A stretch of DNA of 8,573 nucleotides from the NCBI GenBank assembly GCA_003695725.1, contig RFHX01000139.1, positions 1-8,573 of the forward strand. The letters are read 5' to 3'. This DNA comes from Candidatus Schekmanbacteria bacterium (GTDB lineage: Bacteria; Schekmanbacteria; GWA2-38-11; J061). Positions 1 to 6,251 of the stretch are shown here, one piece after another (position 1 is the stretch's first letter; every line of letters begins with the position of its first letter). Under the pieces are notes generated by a model. That model did not search any database. It was given only the letters and a program-made list of their open reading frames with translations, and had not been told where the DNA came from. A program made the position numbers and the translations under genes.

Positions 1-89
1 GTCAACAAATAAGAAAAAAATAATAGATAAATAAATTTATATTAGTTAGCTCTTATAGAAAAAATATCTTTTTTAACATCTATTTATCA

Positions 90-845
90 ATGAATGTTAA
101 TTTTATACTTATTGGCTCTCTTATTGTTTTTACATCTTTTGGCTTGAAAGCAATCACAGGAATGGGGGCGGCGCTTTTATGTGTGCCTTTGTTAGCCCTA
201 ATAATAGATATAAGACAAGCCGTGCCCATTGAACTGATATTTGAATTGATTTTTGGGGCGATTCTTTTTTTTCGTATTTATCGTGAAATTCAGGTGTCGC
301 TTTTGATTCTTGTCGTTTTGAGCGCTCTTCTCGGTATTTCGGTTGGCACTGAAATTCTCCTTATTGCCAGTGAATCCTTGTTAAGGATTATTTTATCTAT
401 TGTCGTTTTTATTTTTTCTTTAAGGATTTTTATAACTTCGAATAAAGAAAGAATTGGGACAGATAGAAAAACATCGTATCTTTTGGGTGCTATTTGCGGC
501 TTTGCAGGAGGCAGCATCGGAGGGATAACAGGACAACAAGGTCCGCCAATTGCTCTGTATCTTGAAAATCAGATATCAGATAAAACGAAGCTTCGCTCAA
601 CCTTGATAGCAGTCTTTTTTATCAATGACCTTTTTAGACTATTCCTCTATATTTCAGAGGGCATAATGAATAAGGAAATTTTTTTCCAAAGCCTTTATTT
701 TATTCCTGCCATAGCTGCTGCAGTGCTAGTAGGGAATTTTTTCCACTTTAAGATTGATGAAACCCTGATACGCAGATTGATTGCTATAATCTTAATTGTT
801 TCTGCTCTGATAATTTCCTATCCTGTCGTTTATGCATTGTTTTGA
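90..845 (+). CDS. TauE/SafE (TSUP) family membrane anion exporter
   Basis: A 251-residue, very hydrophobic protein with about seven to eight predicted membrane segments, the usual length for the TSUP family (sulfite, sulfoacetate or other small-anion export across the inner membrane). The family's internal duplication is visible. The first Gly-rich re-entrant motif is at about residues 18-35 (GLKAITGMGAALLCVP) and the second at about 136-158 (CGFAGGSIGG, then GQQGPPIALY). A short charged loop near residues 117-128 separates the two halves. The ATG at 90 is the only sensible start in this frame, but no good Shine-Dalgarno sequence precedes it. The gene stands alone and faces the minus-strand genes to its right. 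The substrate cannot be read from the sequence, and no sulfur-metabolism gene is adjacent. Confidence 0.85.
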   Translation: MNVNFILIGSLIVFTSFGLKAITGMGAALLCVPLLALIIDIRQAVPIELIFELIFGAILFFRIYREIQVSLLILVVLSALLGISVGTEILLIASESLLRIILSIVVFIFSLRIFITSNKERIGTDRKTSYLLGAICGFAGGSIGGITGQQGPPIALYLENQISDKTKLRSTLIAVFFINDLFRLFLYISEGIMNKEIFFQSLYFIPAIAAAVLVGNFFHFKIDETLIRRLIAIILIVSALIISYPVVYALF

Positions 846-1015
846 TAAATTTTAAAGAGTTCTCATTGTCCTATTTTTTATGCCTTTCAATGTTTCTGGC
901 TTTTTGATTTTACAAAAAAGTTTCTCTTTGGTCATCTATGAAAACTATTCGAAAAGAGTATGTGAATCAAAGAAAATCCATAATAATTTTGGTTATAATT
1001 GGAAATAAAAAAAAA

Positions 1016-1044
1016 GCGCCTTCCCCGAGTTTGCAAGAAGGCGC
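1016..1044 (-). terminator. Rho-independent terminator of the 1078-1320 gene
   Basis: Perfect 8-bp GC-rich stem (GCGCCTTC at 1016-1023 pairs with GAAGGCGC at 1037-1044) with a 13-nt loop. Read on the minus strand, the stem is followed by nine T residues (complement of 1007-1015). It lies 34 bp past the stop of the minus-strand gene. On the plus strand a T-rich stretch also follows after about 16 nt, so it may weakly stop transcription from the exporter gene too. Confidence 0.8.
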
Positions 1045-1077
1045 ATTTAATATTGTCTTTTTTTTAATCAGTTAAAA

Positions 1078-1320
1078 TCAATCGAATGAATCCATTGGCA
1101 GAGGATTTTTAACTTTCCCAATCGATGTGCATTTTGGACAACCTGAGATATCCTGCTTCAATGCACCAAAACAATAGCTAATGGCTTTTTCAGCAGTATC
1201 ATAAGGACCTGACCAATAATCTGTCATAGTACCGGTGCGCGGCTGACATTCAGGGCATGTTGCTTGATGAATTACAGCTTTCTTTTTTGGGTAATTGCAA
1301 TAAACAAAATATTCTGCCAT
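1078..1320 (-). CDS. Small cysteine-pair protein, function unknown
   Basis: An 80-residue protein starting MAEYFVYCNY. An in-frame ATG lies 15 bp upstream, but it overlaps the ribosome binding site: the sequence reads ATGGAGGAG-ATATCA-ATG, so GGAGGAG serves the second ATG at 1320. Cysteines sit at residues 8, 22, 25, 50, 61 and 64. The pairs C22-x2-C25 and C61-x2-C64 resemble a zinc-ribbon or other metal knuckle. The middle part (WSGPYDTAEKA) recalls widespread unnamed small proteins with a WxGPF-like core flanked by Cys pairs; this is from memory and not searched. It has its own promoter and terminator, so it is a single-gene unit. No function can be assigned. Confidence 0.75.
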   Translation of the reverse strand: MAEYFVYCNYPKKKAVIHQATCPECQPRTGTMTDYWSGPYDTAEKAISYCFGALKQDISGCPKCTSIGKVKNPLPMDSFD

Positions 1321-1354
1321 TGATATCTCCTCCATATAGGTTTTCTTTATAGAA

Positions 1355-1384
1355 ATAATTAACGACAGTCTTTCAAGTTGTCAA
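1355..1384 (-). promoter_or_regulatory. Putative sigma-70 type promoter for the small Cys protein
   Basis: On the minus strand a perfect TTGACA (-35, 1379-1384) is followed after 18 nt by AATTAT (-10, 1355-1360; four of six match the consensus). Transcription would begin near 1348, just ahead of the GGAGGAG ribosome site. The position, between the stop of the flavoprotein gene and this gene, suggests independent expression. Confidence 0.45.
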
Positions 1385-1408
1385 GTCTAAAAATTTTATA
1401 TTTGCATA

Positions 1409-1969
1409 TTAGCTTGATTCAGCTATTTTTACACCTGCCTCGTAAGCTCGGTTTAGGGCTTCTTCATTCTTTTTTATTGAATCGGGTTCGATGTTTCCAC
1501 AGACTTCTATCTTGTCCACGACACTGATTCCCAAAAAGGACATAGTCTGTTCCCATCTGTCGAGTATTGGCTTATACATTTCAGGCACTGGTGCACCACA
1601 TAGAAAAGCGATAACTGCTTTCTTTCCCTCTTTTAGATGTATGGTAAAATCTGATGCAAGATAGGGATACCAACGGTCCCAAAAAACCTTCATCTGCCCT
1701 GTTGCTTCTCCCCAAAAAATAGGACTGGCAAACAAAAATCCGTCTGCTTCTTGGATTTTATCGTAAAGGGGGGTCATATCGTCCTTTTTTTGACAGCTAT
1801 GTGTTTCTCTACATCCCTGACATGCCTGACATGGATTTATGTTAAGGTCGTTGAGATAAATCTTTTCAACTACTGCACCCTTTGATTTTGCGCCTTCGAT
1901 GAATTTTTCTGTGAAAATATCAGTATTTGCTTTCTTGCGGGGACTTGCTACAAATGCAAGAATCTGCAT
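1409..1969 (-). CDS. Flavodoxin-fold NAD(P)H-dependent reductase, iron-sulfur flavoprotein type
   Basis: A 186-residue protein of the NADPH-dependent FMN reductase / iron-sulfur flavoprotein group, expected to bind FMN and carry out cytoplasmic electron transfer. The N-terminal beta strand and phosphate-binding loop are seen as ILAFVASPRKKANTD (residues 3-17). A compact cysteine motif C47-x2-C50-x2-C53-x5-C59 is followed by KKDDM, as in Isf-like proteins where such cysteines hold a 4Fe-4S cluster. The flavin-contacting ASPIFWGEATGQMKVFWDR segment lies at about 81-99. The start is set by AGGAGT seven bases before the ATG. It is about 100 bp from each minus-strand neighbour, so operon membership is uncertain. 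Electron donor and acceptor are unknown. Members without a cluster exist, so the 4Fe-4S assignment is inferred from the motif. Confidence 0.82.
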   Translation of the reverse strand: MQILAFVASPRKKANTDIFTEKFIEGAKSKGAVVEKIYLNDLNINPCQACQGCRETHSCQKKDDMTPLYDKIQEADGFLFASPIFWGEATGQMKVFWDRWYPYLASDFTIHLKEGKKAVIAFLCGAPVPEMYKPILDRWEQTMSFLGISVVDKIEVCGNIEPDSIKKNEEALNRAYEAGVKIAESS

Positions 1970-2072
1970 TGAAAATACTCCTTTGAATAAAGGATTTTAC
2001 ACAAATGCTTTAACAGATGGTACAGTTTACAGATAAAATTTTGTAATTTGACTGCCCTATTATTTCTAATAA

Positions 2073-2516
2073 CTAAAATTTTTCGGTCCTGCTGCATGCA
2101 AGCAGTTTTTCACCGTGCTTGTAAAAAAGTACTATTATTTTATTGTCACCTTTTTGCTCAACTACTTTTCCTAAGCCAAAGGTGTGATGTTCGATAATGT
2201 CGTCAACAAAGTATGTTTGCTCATAAGCATAGGGTTTTGGATTGCCATTTTGAAGTTGAGCGAGATAAGATTCTTCAAGATGAATCCCTGAAAGTCTTTC
2301 AGCGCTTATCTTCCTGCGATTTCTTCTTCTACTCGGCTCTTTTTCATTGAGAAGTCTTCTAATAAGCCGCGTACAATTCTTTCCGCAACCTTCACAATGA
2401 AGTTTTACTTTCTCCTCTGTGACAGCGCGGATTTTATGGGGCGACTTACCATTACATCTCTTGCATTCGATTATAATCGTATTGTTTTCAATGAGTTCTT
2501 CTTTTTTTACTGCCAT
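2073..2516 (-). CDS. Zinc-ribbon protein with C-terminal UvrD/PcrA-like Tudor domain
   Basis: A 147-residue protein in three parts. Residues 15-50 hold a zinc-ribbon-like pattern (C18-x2-C21, C41-x2-C44, plus C48). Residues 60-70 are a basic linker (SRRRNRRK). Residues 103-142 resemble the small SH3/Tudor-like domain at the end of UvrD/PcrA helicases: DDIIEHHTFGLGKVVE, then KIIVLF and GEKLLA. That type of domain contacts RNA polymerase in PcrA/UvrD. Similar stand-alone proteins occur in deltaproteobacteria (recollection, not searched). The start is well fixed by AGGAGG six bases before the ATG. It is divergent from the sigma-factor operon, with a 181-bp gap. A nucleic-acid or RNA-polymerase-associated role is an inference. 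Confidence 0.7.
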   Translation of the reverse strand: MAVKKEELIENNTIIIECKRCNGKSPHKIRAVTEEKVKLHCEGCGKNCTRLIRRLLNEKEPSRRRNRRKISAERLSGIHLEESYLAQLQNGNPKPYAYEQTYFVDDIIEHHTFGLGKVVEQKGDNKIIVLFYKHGEKLLACSRTEKF

Positions 2517-2649
2517 TTATACCTCCTTCTTTAAATATGACAATAAAAGCAAAATGTTAATTCAGTTTCTATCTTCCTTCCCTTGTATAGAGCGTATTTG
2601 TTAACATATAAATTAGAAATAGTCAAATCTTTGAGTAAGTTAAAAAATT

Positions 2650-2680
2650 ATGGAACTTTTTTCGTTCAAAGATGTCTTAA
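2650..2680 (+). promoter_or_regulatory. Putative ECF-sigma promoter (autoregulatory) of the sigma operon
   Basis: GGAAC at 2652-2656 (extended form ATGGAAC from 2650) and TGTCTTAA at 2673-2680 leave 17 nt between GGAAC and GTC. This is close to the sigma-E type consensus GGAACTT-N15-GTCTAA. The same 7-mer and 8-mer recur at exactly the same spacing at 4841-4871. The start point would be about 2685-2688, giving a leader of only 10-19 nt before the sigma-factor start. Confidence 0.65.
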
Positions 2681-2697
2681 TATTATAGCAATGGAAT

Positions 2698-3273
2698 ATG
2701 CAGATGAAGAGAAATGGGTTTGACGAGGATGTTGAGGTTGTTGAAAAAGCATCTAAGGGCGATGTGCTTGCTTTTAAAAAGCTTTATGAATCAAACAAGG
2801 GCAGAATTTATAACTATGCCCTGAGAATGACGAATGATAGAGATGCGGCAAATGAGATTACACAGGAAATCTTCGTAAAAGCATACAGACATCTGAAGCG
2901 GCTCAGAAAAAAGGACAGCTTCAAGTCTTGGCTTATGGCGATAGCAGTTAATTTTACAAAAGATTTTTTGAAATATAAGAGGCGAAAAGGGGAAATTTTT
3001 GATGACAACAAGAGGCTACAACAGATTGACAATTTTGAAAGTAATGAAAGTCCGGAAAGTTTATTTTTAGAAAATGAAATGAAGGATGCAGTAATTAAAT
3101 CGCTTTCTATGCTAAAACCCTTTCATAGGGAGATTATTGTTCTCTATTACATTGAAGGATTTAGCATAAAGGAAATAGCATCGATAATCTCAGTCTCGGA
3201 AGGCACTGTAAAATCCCGCCTCTCACGGGCAAGAGAGGAAATTTCAAAAGAGTTAAGAAGATTAGGATTTTAA
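2698..3273 (+). CDS. ECF-family RNA polymerase sigma factor
   Basis: A 191-residue sigma-70 family protein with the two-domain ECF layout. Sigma region 2 spans about residues 25-95 (LYESNKGRIYNYALRM, EITQEIFVKAYRHL, SFKSWLMAIAVN). A variable linker covers 98-128. Sigma region 4 covers about 132-187, with a clear helix-turn-helix (GFSIKEIASIISVSEGTVKSRLSRAREE). It should direct RNA polymerase to GGAAC/GTC-type promoters, such as the two in this window. There is no good ribosome binding site. Both ATG 2698 and ATG 2704 are possible starts, the latter having a weak TGGA eight bases upstream. The next gene, 18 bp downstream, encodes its probable anti-sigma factor. Confidence 0.92.
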   Translation: MQMKRNGFDEDVEVVEKASKGDVLAFKKLYESNKGRIYNYALRMTNDRDAANEITQEIFVKAYRHLKRLRKKDSFKSWLMAIAVNFTKDFLKYKRRKGEIFDDNKRLQQIDNFESNESPESLFLENEMKDAVIKSLSMLKPFHREIIVLYYIEGFSIKEIASIISVSEGTVKSRLSRAREEISKELRRLGF

Positions 3274-3290
3274 TATAGGCAGGATTCTTT

Positions 3291-3770
3291 ATGAAATGTA
3301 GAAAGATTAAAGGAAAATTGAATGACTATATTACCGGAATTTTAGATTTTGAGACAAAGAGACTTATTGAAAAACATCTTGCAGATTGTCCTGATTGTTC
3401 TAATGAACTTTCATTGTTGAAGAGAATTGAATCGAATATTAAAGCCATTGGTTATGTTGAACCGCCTTCTGACCTTTGGATAAAGATAAGAGAGAAGATT
3501 GAAAATGAAGAAAAAGCTTTTTTTAAAGAGTGGTATGAAAGCATTACATTTTTCCCATCTATTCTTTGGAAAAGAATCGCCTTTGTTTTTGGAATTGTTT
3601 TAATTTTGTTTTCTGTGGGGATTTTCATAATGCAGGACGAATTTGGCAAAGAGGAAACCCTTTATCCCTCAGACTATGTGGCAGAGCATATTATTGCTTC
3701 TTATAATGACCCATTGTCTGACAGATTAGCATTAAACCTTATTATTGCCAGTGAAAACGATTCAAAATGA
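3291..3770 (+). CDS. Zinc-binding anti-sigma factor, single-pass membrane protein
   Basis: A 159-residue protein whose N-terminal 40 residues form a ZAS (zinc-associated anti-sigma) domain: C3 near the start, then H29-x3-C33-x2-C36. It should hold the upstream ECF sigma factor at the membrane. One transmembrane segment lies at about residues 94-114 (a stretch like VFGIVLILFSVGIFIM). This leaves about 45 residues outside the cytoplasm, where regulated proteolysis or contact with the RseB-like partner would occur. The start at 3291 is preceded by a modest AGGA. The stop overlaps the start of the next gene by four bases (ATGA), which implies translational coupling. The order sigma, anti-sigma, RseB-like matches rpoE-rseA-rseB style loci. 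Confidence 0.88.
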   Translation: MKCRKIKGKLNDYITGILDFETKRLIEKHLADCPDCSNELSLLKRIESNIKAIGYVEPPSDLWIKIREKIENEEKAFFKEWYESITFFPSILWKRIAFVFGIVLILFSVGIFIMQDEFGKEETLYPSDYVAEHIIASYNDPLSDRLALNLIIASENDSK

Positions 3771-4819
3771 AAAGAATGGAAACTGTTAACAGATTCACTC
3801 TGACGCTATTTTATGTATTTATAATCCTTCTTTTTAATATTTCAGCCCATGCATTGACACCTGAAGAAATTCTAAGAAATGCTATCAGAAAAAAAGGGAT
3901 GCAGAATTTTTCTGGTATTTCAAGAACTGTTTCCTTCATAAAGTCAAAGGAATGTATGGCAGAAGCGAGAGTTTATTTCAGGCGTCCCGGAATGTGCAGA
4001 ATGGAGCATATGAGAGGAATACCTCCGGATAAGGTTTTAATAACAAAAAATAACGAGATATTGTCAATCGATTACCGCCAGAGGAAGGTTTACAAGACAA
4101 AAATCACTTCATCAGCTAATGACAATGAGTCAAAGGAGAAACTTCTGTTGAAAAATTACAGCCCATTTTTGAAAGGAGAGGAGAAAATTGCTGGTAGAAA
4201 GGCTTATGTTATCGAGGTCAAATCTCGTCTGAAGGGACGACCCAGTAAGCTATTGTGGATTGACAAGGAAAATTTTGCAATTCTATCATCAAAGACATTT
4301 AGCTGCGGGGGAAAACTAAAAACTTCCGTTGTATTCAGTGAAGTTGATTTTCATAATGAACCACCAGAAAAAAAATTTCTTTTGCCTGAGGGATTCAAGG
4401 TTGTAACTGTTGAGCAAAGGGATAGGAAAATCGATTCAGTTGATGAACTGTCAAAAAAAGTAGAGTTTGATGTGAAATTGCCTGAAAAACTTCCTGAAGG
4501 TTTTGTTTTTGACGGATTTTTTCTTTACCGCTGTAATTGTGGCGTCAATATGGCGCATATCCGCTATTTCGACGGTCTTGCCGGAATATCGATATTTGAA
4601 GGACCAAGAGATTGTCCAAAGTGTGGAGAAGGCTTTTCATGGAGGCGGAGAATAGGAATGAGGAATAATGATACCTGCACCAAAGAAGAATGTGAGCTGA
4701 CTGGACAAAAATGGGAGAACATACGGACCTTTTTAGATGACACAAGAAGGTTTATCGTTATTGCAGATATATCAGATGATGAAATGGAGCTTATTAAAAA
4801 TGAGCTTCTGAGAAAATAA
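3767..4819 (+). CDS. Exported RseB/MucB-like sigma-factor regulatory protein with Cys-rich C-terminal domain
   Basis: A 350-residue periplasmic protein. A signal peptide (about 1-29) ends in NISAHA. The N-terminal domain (about 30-215) has the LolA/LppX-like fold signature of RseB: YFRRPGMCRMEH at 70-81, LSIDYRQRKVYK at 99-110, and KLLWIDKENFAILSS at 161-175. A C-terminal domain (about 235-350) contains HIRYFDGLAGISIFEG and ends in ISDDEMELIKNEL, as in RseB-like proteins. RseB binds the periplasmic part of the anti-sigma factor and tunes its cleavage. The four-base overlap with the anti-sigma gene fits that pairing. Unusually, the C-terminal domain carries C256-x-C258, C283-x2-C286, C304 and C309, suggesting metal or disulfide chemistry. 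The start relies on coupling because no Shine-Dalgarno is visible. Confidence 0.82.
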   Translation: MKRMETVNRFTLTLFYVFIILLFNISAHALTPEEILRNAIRKKGMQNFSGISRTVSFIKSKECMAEARVYFRRPGMCRMEHMRGIPPDKVLITKNNEILSIDYRQRKVYKTKITSSANDNESKEKLLLKNYSPFLKGEEKIAGRKAYVIEVKSRLKGRPSKLLWIDKENFAILSSKTFSCGGKLKTSVVFSEVDFHNEPPEKKFLLPEGFKVVTVEQRDRKIDSVDELSKKVEFDVKLPEKLPEGFVFDGFFLYRCNCGVNMAHIRYFDGLAGISIFEGPRDCPKCGEGFSWRRRIGMRNNDTCTKEECELTGQKWENIRTFLDDTRRFIVIADISDDEMELIKNELLRK

Positions 4820-4840
4820 TCGTATTTATTCCGCATAGGA

Positions 4841-4871
4841 ATGGAACCTTTCAAAAGTTTACCTGTCTTAA
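4841..4871 (+). promoter_or_regulatory. Putative ECF-sigma promoter of the small exported protein gene
   Basis: ATGGAAC (4841-4847) and TGTCTTAA (4864-4871) repeat the elements found upstream of the sigma gene, with the same 17-nt gap between GGAAC and GTC. The spacer sequence itself differs, so this is not simply a duplicated block. Predicted transcription start is about 4876-4879, leaving a leader of roughly 45 nt that contains a strong ribosome site. It starts 22 bp after the stop of the RseB-like gene. Confidence 0.65.
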
Positions 4872-4921
4872 GAAAATGTAAACAACAATTTCTGATAAAA
4901 TTTTAAGGAGGTGATGGAAAA

Positions 4922-5212
4922 ATGAAGAGAAACATAATGATTCTGATTTGCATTGTTGCAATATTTTTTATAGCCGCTGCTATGATTTCTATGGCAGGAG
5001 ACAATAACTCTGCTAATTCCGGTTCCGCTGTTATTGACAACGCACCGTCGGATGCCAACTATTACGGTTGCGGCGGACCTTGTGGAAATTATGGATTCAG
5101 AGGGGGTGGAAAAGGAATGTTCAACGGATGGCGCGGAAAATGGAGCAGATGGAATTGTCCGGGACCATTCTGGCAAAAGGAACCTCAAAATCCTTCTATA
5201 CATGGCAAATAA
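4922..5212 (+). CDS. Small exported Gly/Trp/Cys-rich protein, probable ECF-sigma target
   Basis: A 96-residue protein of unknown family. Residues 1-24 are a signal peptide or membrane anchor (MKRN followed by a hydrophobic run, with possible cleavage after SMA). The rest is low-complexity. An Asn/Ser/Ala stretch at 27-46 is followed by a Gly/aromatic/Arg-rich segment at 47-84 with C50-x3-C54 and C78, and Trp at 70, 74, 77 and 84. The start is very well supported by AAGGAGGTGAT (4905-4915), an almost ideal match to the 16S rRNA tail. The gene lies between its own ECF-type promoter and a strong terminator. It may be a stress-induced envelope protein. Overlapping frames in this stretch look like shadows. 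No function can be assigned from homology. Confidence 0.72.
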   Translation: MKRNIMILICIVAIFFIAAAMISMAGDNNSANSGSAVIDNAPSDANYYGCGGPCGNYGFRGGGKGMFNGWRGKWSRWNCPGPFWQKEPQNPSIHGK

Positions 5213-5230
5213 TTTTAAAAAAATTTGATC

Positions 5231-5265
5231 AATAGCAGGCATTTTTATGCCTGCTATTATTTTTT
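5231..5265 (+). terminator. Rho-independent terminator after the small exported protein
   Basis: Perfect 12-bp inverted repeat: AATAGCAGGCAT (5231-5242) pairs with ATGCCTGCTATT (5247-5258), with a TTTT loop, followed by A and six T residues. It lies 18 bp past the stop and probably ends both the sigma operon read-through and the short transcript of the small gene, because no terminator is seen between 4820 and 4921. Confidence 0.93.
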
Positions 5266-5301
5266 CATATTAAGCTTAAGACTATTTTGATTCTCCGATT
5301 C

Positions 5302-5330
5302 TTGAAACTACGCCTTCAGTCTGTTTAAAT
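5302..5330 (+). promoter_or_regulatory. Putative sigma-70 type promoter for the PP-loop ATPase gene
   Basis: TTGAAA (5302-5307), a 17-nt spacer and TTAAAT (5325-5330) preceded by TGT (extended -10). A start near 5337 would give a leader of about 60 nt. This is pattern matching in AT-rich DNA, so confidence is limited. Confidence 0.4.
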
Positions 5331-5396
5331 ATCAACTTTCAGAAAAACCAGAAATCGGTTAAAAAATATCAAAAAAAATCTTAACTTCGAAAAAAT

Positions 5397-6068
5397 ATGA
5401 AAAGAAGAACTCTTTTGTCTTGGAGCAGTGGTAAAGACAGCGCTTGGGCATTATACAAATTACAACAGGACCCCGAAATTGATTTAGTCGGAATATTTTC
5501 CACTGTTAATAAAAAATTCAATCGTATAGCGATGCATGGTGTAAAAGTTGAACTTTTATATTTACAGGCAGAATGCATTGGTCTTCCTTTACAATTAATT
5601 GAAATACCCTATCCGTGCAGCAATGAGGAATATGAAGAAAAAATGGCTCGATTTGTTGAAAAATCAAAACAAAATAAAATTGACTGCTTTGCATTTGGAG
5701 ATTTGTTTCTTGAAGATATACGGAAATACAGGGAAGAAAAACTAAAAGGAACAGGCATTGCACCTATTTTCCCAATATGGGGAATACCGACTGATAAATT
5801 GTCAGAAGAAATGATCAACAAAGGTTTAAAAGCAGTAATTACTTGTGTCGATCCTAAACAAATTTCAGAGACTTTCATTGGCAGAAGTTATGATAAATCA
5901 TTTCTGAATAATATCCCGAAAGATATTGACCCCTGCGGTGAAAATGGAGAATTTCATAGTTTTGCTTACGGCGGACCTATGTTTGAAAAGGATATGAAAA
6001 TATCCGTAGGAAAGATTGTTCGTCGTGATGGTTTCGTATTTGTCGATGTTTCAGCAAAAGGAAATTGA
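5397..6068 (+). CDS. DPH6-family (diphthine-ammonia ligase-like) PP-loop ATPase
   Basis: A 223-residue protein of the adenine-nucleotide alpha-hydrolase superfamily, DPH6/MJ0570-like branch, at the full usual length. The PP-loop SSGKDS (residues 10-15) binds the ATP phosphates. GDLFLEDIRKYRE (101-113) and IFPIWG (124-129) are family landmarks. The diagnostic DPCGENGEFHSF (178-189) is followed by YGGPMF. In archaea and eukaryotes this family amidates diphthine on elongation factor 2. Bacteria lack diphthamide, so the bacterial homologue presumably activates another carboxylate or thiol substrate with ATP, and its true role is unknown. The ribosome site is weak. The gene appears monocistronic, flanked by a terminator upstream and a sigma-54 type promoter downstream. 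Confidence 0.88.
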   Translation: MKRRTLLSWSSGKDSAWALYKLQQDPEIDLVGIFSTVNKKFNRIAMHGVKVELLYLQAECIGLPLQLIEIPYPCSNEEYEEKMARFVEKSKQNKIDCFAFGDLFLEDIRKYREEKLKGTGIAPIFPIWGIPTDKLSEEMINKGLKAVITCVDPKQISETFIGRSYDKSFLNNIPKDIDPCGENGEFHSFAYGGPMFEKDMKISVGKIVRRDGFVFVDVSAKGN

Positions 6069-6251
6069 AATCTATATTGGTTCCCCTCTTCAGAGGAATT
6101 GATAAAAGAGAATAGTGCATCATATCCTTCATATCCTACAGCAAAGGATTCAGCACAAGCTCAGAAAACCATAATCAAGTTTTTTCTCTTTCTCGTAATT
6201 ATTGATTAAAAATCAATATGTTGCATTCGGCTTTGTCTTTTTGTGAAAAAA
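6069..6251 (+). other. Intergenic region with open in-frame tail and 9-bp tandem repeat
   Basis: No convincing gene. After the TGA of the PP-loop ATPase the same frame stays open for 46 codons, to a TAA at 6207-6209. The ATPase is already full length, so this is probably chance or a fragment. A tandem 9-bp repeat (TCATATCCT twice, 6120-6137) is present. A short CCTCT-TC-AGAGG hairpin near 6085 lacks a T tract and is not a convincing terminator. Confidence 0.4.
6200..6218. repeat. Inverted repeat upstream of the sigma-54 promoter
   Basis: TATTGATT-AAA-AATCAATA is a perfect 8-bp palindromic pair with a 3-nt centre. It lies about 34 bp upstream of the -24 element of the sigma-54 type promoter. 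It could be an operator or activator site. Because it is purely AT-rich, chance is not excluded, and it is closer to the promoter than typical enhancer sites. Confidence 0.4.

Noticed and set aside
2089-2110. Hairpin CTGCT...AGCAG followed by TTTTT on the plus strand
   Set aside because: It lies inside the C-terminal coding region of the minus-strand zinc-ribbon gene, no plus-strand gene precedes it, and the stem is only 5 bp.
2419-2604. 61-codon plus-strand frame overlapping the start of the zinc-ribbon gene
   Set aside because: It is antisense to a gene with a strong ribosome site and clear Cys motifs, and shows no features of its own.
5034-5228. 64-codon plus-strand reading frame overlapping the small exported protein
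   Set aside because: It has no ribosome site and lies in an alternative frame of a gene with an ideal Shine-Dalgarno and signal peptide.
4564-5242. Minus-strand reading frames opposite the RseB-like gene and the small protein
   Set aside because: These are shadows. They have no ribosome sites, no recognisable domains, and run across the plus-strand terminator and promoter.
6085-6100. CCTCT-TC-AGAGG as a terminator of the PP-loop ATPase gene
   Set aside because: The loop is too small and no T tract follows.
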